Source: Ectocarpus siliculosus
Taxonomy: Eukaryota > Sar > Phaeophyceae > Ectocarpales > Ectocarpaceae
Direction of reading: 5' to 3'
Length of the DNA stretch: 14,163 nucleotides
Assembly (NCBI GenBank): GCA_000310025.1
Contig: FN649748.1
Location: forward strand, 1,940,875-1,955,037
A program made the translations under genes and the position numbers. Numbering within the stretch: position 1 is the stretch's first letter; each line of letters starts with the position of its first letter. The notes beneath the pieces were generated by a model. That model ran no database searches, had not been told where the DNA came from, and was given only the letters and a program-made list of their open reading frames with translations. Below are positions 9,546 to 14,163 of the stretch, piece by piece.

Positions 9546-9587
9546 AGTGTAACTGCCCCCTTACCTCTCCCCCCCCTATACGACTCC
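9546..9587 (+). repeat. Acceptor-segment direct repeat, copy 2 (used acceptor)
   Basis: This is the second copy of the 42-base segment, 87 bases downstream. Its pyrimidine tract leads to CGACTCCCAG|GGCGCC, the inferred acceptor of the first well-supported PPR exon. The two copies differ by a one-base indel in the AACTG part and a T/C change in the pyrimidine run. Confidence 0.9.
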
Positions 9588-9590
9588 CAG

Positions 9591-9795
9591 GGCGCCCGTT
9601 ACCCGACGTCCGCAAGCACCGCGCGGCATCGTCAGCAGCGATGGCGGCAGTGGCAACGCAAGCGGCGGCGGCGGGGGCGGCATTGTCGTTGGGCCCGCGG
9701 CCGGGCATTCCGAGGAGCAGGTGGCGTGGCTAGGCCGCTTGGACTATTACGGGGGCAGGCAAATGTGGAGGAAGGCGGAGGACAAGTTTCAGCAG
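9591..9795 (+). CDS. PPR gene, first well-supported exon
   Basis: It follows acceptor CTCCCAG and ends TTTCAGCAG|GTAAGA, a strong donor. It starts with one base completing a split codon, then encodes a Gly-rich linker and the beginning of a PPR motif (EEQVAWLGRLDYYGGRQMWR). Joined in phase 0 to 10294, the motif continues as KAEDKFQQMQDEGVYPT, a 35-residue repeat with the expected helix-turn-helix spacing. Confidence 0.75.
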
Positions 9796-12700
9796 GTAAG
9801 AGGTTGTAGGTGGTTGAACTCACGTGTTGGCCTTGCTTTGCGAATGGGCTTCGATCCGAACATGCGGGCGGTGTGTGGATAGGAGATGCGTGGGAGAGGT
9901 TGCGGTGCACTCTCTCTTGTTGTTCGTTTTTTGTTTTTTGGGATGAATTTCTTGCACTGCTGTTATTTCGTAGCAAAGAATGCAGCAAACGTACGTTGCT
10001 GGTCAGGAGGCCGAGAGGAGGAGGTGGAGAAATAAAAATGTAGAAGTCGCGGGAGGCGCGGAGCGGCTTATCATTATCAAGCGCAGTTTGATTCGTGCAC
10101 AGCGACTGCTTCGTCGAAGTCTGCTCACGCCGCTTGGGGTAAACGCACCACCGACTCGCCCACACAAGTTTCCCACCTACGCCTGTTTTTTATGTTGTTC
10201 CTGTGGTATCGTTTCTGCTCTCCTCGCGCTTGGCGGTGCACCTGGCATCGACCCACTGTCTGCACCATACCCGCCACTTGCTTCCCTCTCCAGATGCAAG
10301 ACGAGGGAGTCTACCCCACGCTGCCTCTGTGCAACAGCCTGATGGAGGCCTACCTTAAGGTCGGTGACCCGGCCGGCGCGTATGGACGGCATGCGTGACG
10401 TGAACAGGCGTAGGACATATTTTGTTGGCCGTACGCGTGCGACTCACGGAAGAAATGCGTTCTTGACGCGGCGTTTAAGCACTCGACGCATCGGACCCGA
10501 AATGATTTCCTGTTTTCAGCGTCCAGCTTTGAGCACGTTATAGTTGCCCTTTCCCCGTCCCCCCAAGAGCCTTGTCTGTTCGATGAGGATCCGAGATGCT
10601 CCGTCCCGGCGTTGTAAGGGTGCACGGTTCCACTCGATCTACTATTTTCTTAGCACACCCTCTTGACCCCATCCCTAAGCCCGCGTGCTTGGGACCACTG
10701 CTACTACTGGTGTCGATCACACGAAGTTTCCGTCCCCTCCCCTCCCCTCTTCCGTCCCCCTCTCGTCGACGCGTGCTTGCGACGGCCCCCCTCTAAAAAC
10801 CAAAACGGAGCAGGGGAAGCGGTACGTGAACGCGGTGGGATTCCTGGAGGACCTGTGTCTCGGCAACATCCTCTCCGACGTGGCGCACGACGGCTTGCGC
10901 GGCGCCAAGGTCTCCCCCGCCGCCAGCGGCAGCAGCGGCAGCAGCAGCAGCAGCAGGTGATGACCATGGCCGTCCAGCAGTGCGCTCCCAATTGATAGAG
11001 AAGATTGACTCCTGTTGCGAATACTTTGTCACACACACCCTCCTTGTCCCCGTGATTCGGCGTTGCCCCCCGGACGACAGCGAAGAAGAAGCTGGCGAAA
11101 CAGCTGTAGCAACCGCACCCATCGTGCCCAACCTCCGAACGTTCAACCTCGTGCTGGCCACCCTCGCGTCCGCCGGAAAGTGGAAGAAGGCCCTGGACGT
11201 GTCGGCACCGATGAGGGCGGGGAAAGACCCCGCCGCCGGCAGTGGGAGCGGGGGGGGGCGGGGACGCGGAGGCGGAGGAGGCAGGGGGAAGGGGGATTTG
11301 GCGAGGAACGCAGTGAAGAGCGTCGCTGGGGGGCTCACGGCGGACTCGGAGACATACACGCATCTTATCGTTGCTTGCGGCAAGGGCGGAGAACCCGATA
11401 GGTGAAGAGGGAGAGACAGAGAGTGAGCGGCAGGTTGAATCCTGGGATTTGGTGTGTAGTTGCGTAGGGCCGAGTGGGGCGGAGGGGGTACGCGAGAGAG
11501 GGACGGTGGTTGTTGCGCGGGATTACGGGTAGGGGAACGAGGAAGACAGGAGAGTAGGTTGGCATCGAGATTAGACAAGACAGACAGACAGGCAGACAGA
11601 GACAGAGTTGGAGCCTATTCTTGTCGTGTCCCAACAGCAGTGTGGGGCATATAAGACGATTCAGGTACTATACCACTGCCACAAGCCGCCCTTCGGTTCA
11701 TGGTTCTTCGTCGTCGTTCGCATCCTGTCTTACTTCCCTCCTCTTCGAGAAGGTCGCGCCAGCTCTTCGACGAGATGCGGAGCAGGGGCATCTCCCCCCC
11801 CGCGGAGGCGACCGCGGCGCTCATCAAGGCCCTCGCCAAGGGCGGCCGGGGCTCCTCCGAGGCTCTCCGTCTGCTGGGCGACATGCGGGCGGCGGCGCAG
11901 GGCGGTGCTGCGGGCCGCAGCGGAGGCGTGTACCTGGGGGATGGTATGCCCTCCGACGGGATGGATGGTGCTGCCAGGGAGAAGAGCGAGGCGGCGGCGC
12001 AGAGTCTGGGGTTCGAGGGCGCGATAGAGGCGTGCGCCGTGAACGGGGAATGGCAAAAGGCTGTTTCCCTGCTGGACGAGATGCGCCAGGTTTGTGTGCT
12101 TTTGTAGTGCGGATCGACGAAAGCTCCGTCAAGGTTCGGGCGGGCGGTTTTGCGAAAATCCGCGCCTTTTCTTCGGGAGCCTCTACACCCAATACCGCAG
12201 AACAACGGTATGGTTTATCCAAAGAGATGGCGGTGTTGCGCACGTTTCATCATATGTGTGTCTTTTTTTCTTTTTTTTTTTTTCGAACGGGTAACGTGTG
12301 CGAGTCCTGCGTTCCACAGCAGGTCGTGGTCCACGGCACGCCAGAAAGTTCGATGACGACGGGACGCGCGCAAGCTCACATGATCAATGTGATTGCCTGT
12401 TTGTTGTTTTGCCGTTCAGGTAGTGGATGTGTGTGCCTCACCCACCTTACCCGCTGCTCTCCGGCGGCAGCACCAACGATCGTTTTTCGTTTTTTCTTCC
12501 GGGCCAGATTTGTGCTCTTCTCCAAGTTGCCCGTGTATTCCTTTGCGCTGGGTTGAGAGAACGTCCCTAGTCTTGACCGAATTTTCGTCGGCATATCCTT
12601 CATGCTGACCGGCGTTTCTATCTGCTTTTTTCTTTTCGGCCGTCGCCGCACCCCGCGCTGTCACCGGAGTTTTGTCGTCATCGCCCGTTGTGACGGCGTT

Positions 12701-13176
12701 TGTCTTTTTTTGTTTTTTTTCTTGTCGTCGCACCGAGCGTCGTCATCGAGTTTTGTCGCCATCCTCCATCCTGAACGACGTTTCTGTCTGTCTGTTTTTT
12801 TTTTTTTTTTCTTGCCGTCGCACCCCGCGTTTTCACCGGTTTTTGTCCCCATCCTCCATCCTGACTGACCCGCGGCTGAGTCTGTTTTTTTTTTTTTTGC
12901 CGTCGCCGCGCCCCACGTTGTCGCCGGATTTTGTTGCCATCCTCCATCCTGACCGGCGCCTCTGTCTGTTTTTCATTTCTTCTGTTTTTTTTTTTCTTGC
13001 CGTCACACCCACGATGTCGCCGGCAGGCGCGGATGTACCCGGACGCCCGGTGCTACGGGAACGCCATGCGAGCCTGCGCCGCGGGGGGCAACTGGCAGCT
13101 GTCCCTGGCCCTGCTCAATACGATGAAGAAGGAAGGCGTCACTCGCACCGCGTTCAACTACAACATCGCCATGCAG
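9591..13176 (+). CDS. Pentatricopeptide-repeat (PPR) protein, partial, multi-exon
   Basis: Well-supported exons are 9591-9795, 10294-about 10379, 11081-11401, 11753-12089 and 13027-13176; 10814-10956 is probable. PPR proteins are helical-repeat RNA-binding proteins, usually of mitochondria or plastids. Recognisable 35-residue motifs include WRKAEDKFQQMQDEGVYPT (split across 9795/10294), LCNSLMEAYLKVGDPAGA, LRTFNLVLATLASAGKWKKA, TYTHLIVACGKGG...LFDEMRSRG (split across 11401/11753), ATAALIKALAKGG...RLLGDMR, FEGAIEACAVNGEWQKAVSL with LLDEMRQ, CYGNAMRACAAGGNWQLSLA with LLNTMKKEG, and the first half of another (FNYNIAMQ) where the last exon stops. It appears to be P-class, since no E or DYW tail is visible. 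Gly/Arg-rich (about 11230-11310) and Gly/Ala-rich (about 11890-12000) inserts separate motifs. The 5' end is unsure, the 3' end lies outside the window, and the frame near 10380 does not close. The RNA target is unknown. Confidence 0.85.
9796..10293 (+). other. PPR gene intron between motif halves
   Basis: It runs from GTAAGA to CCCTCTCCAG, phase 0, 498 bases. Joining its flanking exons rebuilds one complete PPR motif, which is the main evidence. Nothing else gene-like was seen. Confidence 0.8.
10814..10956 (+). CDS. PPR gene, probable internal exon with Ser tract
   Basis: It follows GGAGCAG and ends in AGCAG|GTGATG. It encodes GKRYVNAVGFLEDLCLGNIL and continues to a Gly/Ser tract made of AGC codons (10925-10956). 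Its two leftover bases AG combine with the C at 11081 to give Ser and lead straight into EEEAGETAVATAPIVPNLRTF. So the downstream junction is well supported. The upstream junction is not settled: the acceptor is phase 0 (10811 or 10814), but the previous exon has no good phase-0 donor in its own frame. It does not resemble a standard PPR motif. Confidence 0.55.
11402..11752 (+). other. PPR gene intron
   Basis: The donor is CCCGATAG|GTGAAG and the acceptor is CTTCGAGAAG|GTCG. The join restores Arg and the continuous motif GGEPDRSRQLFDEM. The intron contains GA-rich simple sequence and a CAGACAGACAGGCAGACAGA repeat near 11580-11605. Confidence 0.85.
12090..13026 (+). other. PPR gene intron with minisatellite
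   Basis: The donor is CGCCAG|GTTTGT and the acceptor is GTCGCCGGCAG|GCGCGG, phase 0, 937 bases. Its 5' part is ordinary sequence with a poly-T run near 12272. Its 3' half is the tandem repeat described separately. Confidence 0.85.
12605..13026 (+). repeat. Intronic minisatellite, five diverged units with poly-T
   Basis: Units start with CTGACCGGCG-like words at about 12605, 12689, 12771, 12861 and 12949, giving spacings of 84, 82, 90, 88 and about 77. Each has a GTCTGTTTTTTTTT poly-T block, then a CTTGCCGTCGCACCCCGCG-like block, then (G)TTTTGTCNCCATCCTCCATC. The last unit ends GATGTCGCCGGCAG, which is the acceptor of the exon at 13027. Open frames on either strand across it, including a Lys-rich one on the reverse strand, are by-products of the repeat. 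Confidence 0.92.
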
Positions 13177-13556
13177 GTAGGCGGTGATTGGGGTCGAAAA
13201 GCAGTCGCGTCTTCAGCTGCCGATGTCGTTGGGGGGAGTCAAACAGTTCTGTGTGCCCCAACGGGGAAGCCTTGTTTCGTCATATAGTTATCTCTACGGC
13301 CGAACAACTGCAGATATCGATGGCACATGCCCCCCCCCCCCAGTGGACAGCCGAACGGACGCCAAAAACATACTCTCAGTAATCGGAATAATAATCTGAA
13401 TGAAACAAAGACACGCAGTCCATTATATTTGCCGAAGCGAGCACTCGATTTTGTTTTCGCTCACAACAACCAGAAGATGTTTTAACGGGAGACGCGCGTA
13501 CTGGTAGGTGACATTTACTATCGCATCAACCAGAAATAGAAGGTCTCTTTTTGCAG

Positions 13557-13772
13557 GAGGCTCGCCTGCCGGTAGAAGATCCGTTCAGTAGTCCACAGCA
13601 CCCAGGGCCATTGTACGACCACCATCTTTCAGCCCGGTCTGTAGACAGCCCTAGCCCCATCTCAAGACTTTCATCAACTGCAGCGTGGAGCGAGCGAGCG
13701 TGTGTCGCAGCACCCGTCAAACCAGGAGGAACGACCCCACTCACCAGTATGGATAACGGGGGGGGGTGGTGA
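13557..13772 (+). CDS. Weak alternative terminal exon of the PPR gene
   Basis: CTTTTTGCAG|GAGGCT is a good-looking acceptor in the correct phase 0. It opens 71 codons ending in TGA at 13770-13772. The encoded tail is Pro/Ser-rich and does not complete the interrupted PPR motif, so it would be either an alternative truncated C-terminus or not an exon at all. No homology is recognised. Confidence 0.2.
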   Translation, partial: EARLPVEDPFSSPQHPGPLYDHHLSARSVDSPSPISRLSSTAAWSERACVAAPVKPGGTTPLTSMDNGGGW

Positions 13773-13788
13773 CTGGTGACTCCCAGAG

Positions 13789-13810
13789 GTGTCTGGCACG
13801 TGCCAGACAC
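13789..13810. repeat. 22-bp perfect palindrome
   Basis: The half-site GTGTCTGGCAC is followed directly by its exact reverse complement, with CACGTG at the centre. The symmetry stops abruptly at both sides. It could be a protein-binding site or a recombination scar; the sequence does not say which. Confidence 0.9.
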
Positions 13811-14028
13811 GGAGGGTGAATGATCTCCCGGGATGGCGGGATCGCGTACCCCAAACACCCGGCAACGGAACCGCCCCTCCTCCACGACATCACTCACCCC
13901 CACCTGGACCGAGCCGGGAAGCAGCAAACACGGCGACCATCAACAGCGAGAGCGGCGTTCTCGAGGGCAACCATTCTGCTTGGCGTCTCGAATCGCAGTA
14001 CCGTAGGTCTACTGTCTGTTGGTAAGAC

Positions 14029-14163
14029 CGGGGGGGGGGTCTGCTGGCAAACACTCCCTGTGTGGACCGCCCGGAATGTCTGCTAGGTGCACCGCCTAGT
14101 GTCCACCTAGCCGGCACTCCGGGGGTCCACACGGGTTGTGCAGGGCAGACCCCCCCCCCCCCG
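14029..14163. repeat. Imperfect fold-back element (long inverted repeat)
   Basis: The left arm starts with C and ten G then TCTGC, and the right arm ends GCAGA, thirteen C and G. Further pairs are GTGTGGACC (14060-14068) with GGTCCACAC (14124-14132), CCCGGA with TCCGGG, and CTAGGTG (14083-14089) with CACCTAG (14104-14110). The arms are about 60 bases with small mismatches around a loop of about 14 bases. This resembles a small foldback or MITE-like element, or a stable RNA hairpin. It reaches the window edge and may continue. Confidence 0.85.

Larger units (their letters stand above)
8617..9590. other. Unresolved stretch, possibly PPR intron 1
   Basis: No recognisable domain is encoded here on either strand. 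It would be a 974-base intron if the candidate exon at 8399-8616 is right. It contains GAGCGAGCGAG and GAGAGAGAG simple repeats near 8617-8660, a frame at 9225 discussed separately, and a duplicated pyrimidine-rich acceptor segment at its 3' end. Confidence 0.4.
13177..14163. other. Probable downstream PPR intron, truncated by the window
   Basis: The exon ending at 13176 stops in the middle of a PPR motif (FNYNIAMQ|GTAGGC). No frame after it continues the motif before the window ends, so the rest of the gene probably lies further downstream. The stretch holds poly-C near 13330, a 22-bp palindrome and a fold-back repeat. Confidence 0.55.

Noticed and set aside
10793-11578. 261-codon open frame on the reverse strand
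   Set aside because: It overlaps two PPR exons that encode recognisable motifs on the + strand. Its product is Pro/Ser/Ala-rich low complexity with no domain, as expected from the antisense of GC-rich coding DNA.
11621-12556. 311-codon + strand frame overlapping the PPR exon at 11753-12089
   Set aside because: It is in the wrong frame for the PPR motifs and runs through an intron with a poly-T run translated as Phe. It is an artefact of an open GC-rich frame.
12678-12947. Lys/Arg/Gln-rich reverse-strand frame with repeated GGW-like units
   Set aside because: It is the translation of the intronic minisatellite; the Lys runs are the complement of the poly-T blocks. No start context or domain is seen.

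Overview
This window is eukaryotic nuclear DNA. It carries two multi-exon genes on the + strand, separated and flanked by repeat-rich non-coding sequence. GC-rich short exons, GT-AG introns of about 0.1-1.2 kb, long poly-C and poly-T runs, and Ser/Gly/Ala-rich low-complexity inserts suggest a stramenopile, most likely a brown alga of the Ectocarpus type. That placement is inference from gene style; no marker in the window proves it. Most long open frames here, on both strands, are by-products of GC-rich or repetitive sequence and are not annotated as genes.

Layout. (1) 1-1933: no convincing gene. It holds a diverged tandem duplication (about 92-530 and 627-955) and the 5' flank of the next gene. 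(2) 1934-6835: a complete seven-exon gene for a PLP-dependent threonine aldolase (471 aa in the reconstructed model), with an N-terminal extension that looks mitochondrial. All six introns are GT-AG and every phase closes exactly. (3) 6836-9590: non-coding or unresolved. It contains a three-copy tandem repeat of about 150 bp (7530-7985), a possible first exon of the next gene (8399-8616) and a duplicated splice-acceptor segment (9459-9587). (4) 9591 to beyond 13176: a pentatricopeptide-repeat (PPR) protein gene. Several exons are strongly supported, one internal junction is unresolved or broken near 10380, and the 3' end lies outside the window. (5) 13177-14163: probably the next PPR intron, with a 22-bp perfect palindrome and a roughly 135-bp fold-back element reaching the window edge.

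The two genes have no evident functional link. The aldolase cleaves threonine or allo-threonine to glycine and acetaldehyde. PPR proteins usually bind organellar RNA. Both could act in organelles, but nothing here shows co-regulation. I see no CRISPR array, tRNA, rRNA, viral gene or transposase. The unusual content is repeat and splice architecture: a duplicated acceptor segment, an intronic minisatellite whose last unit supplies a splice acceptor, and fold-back DNA. It is not a new multi-gene system.
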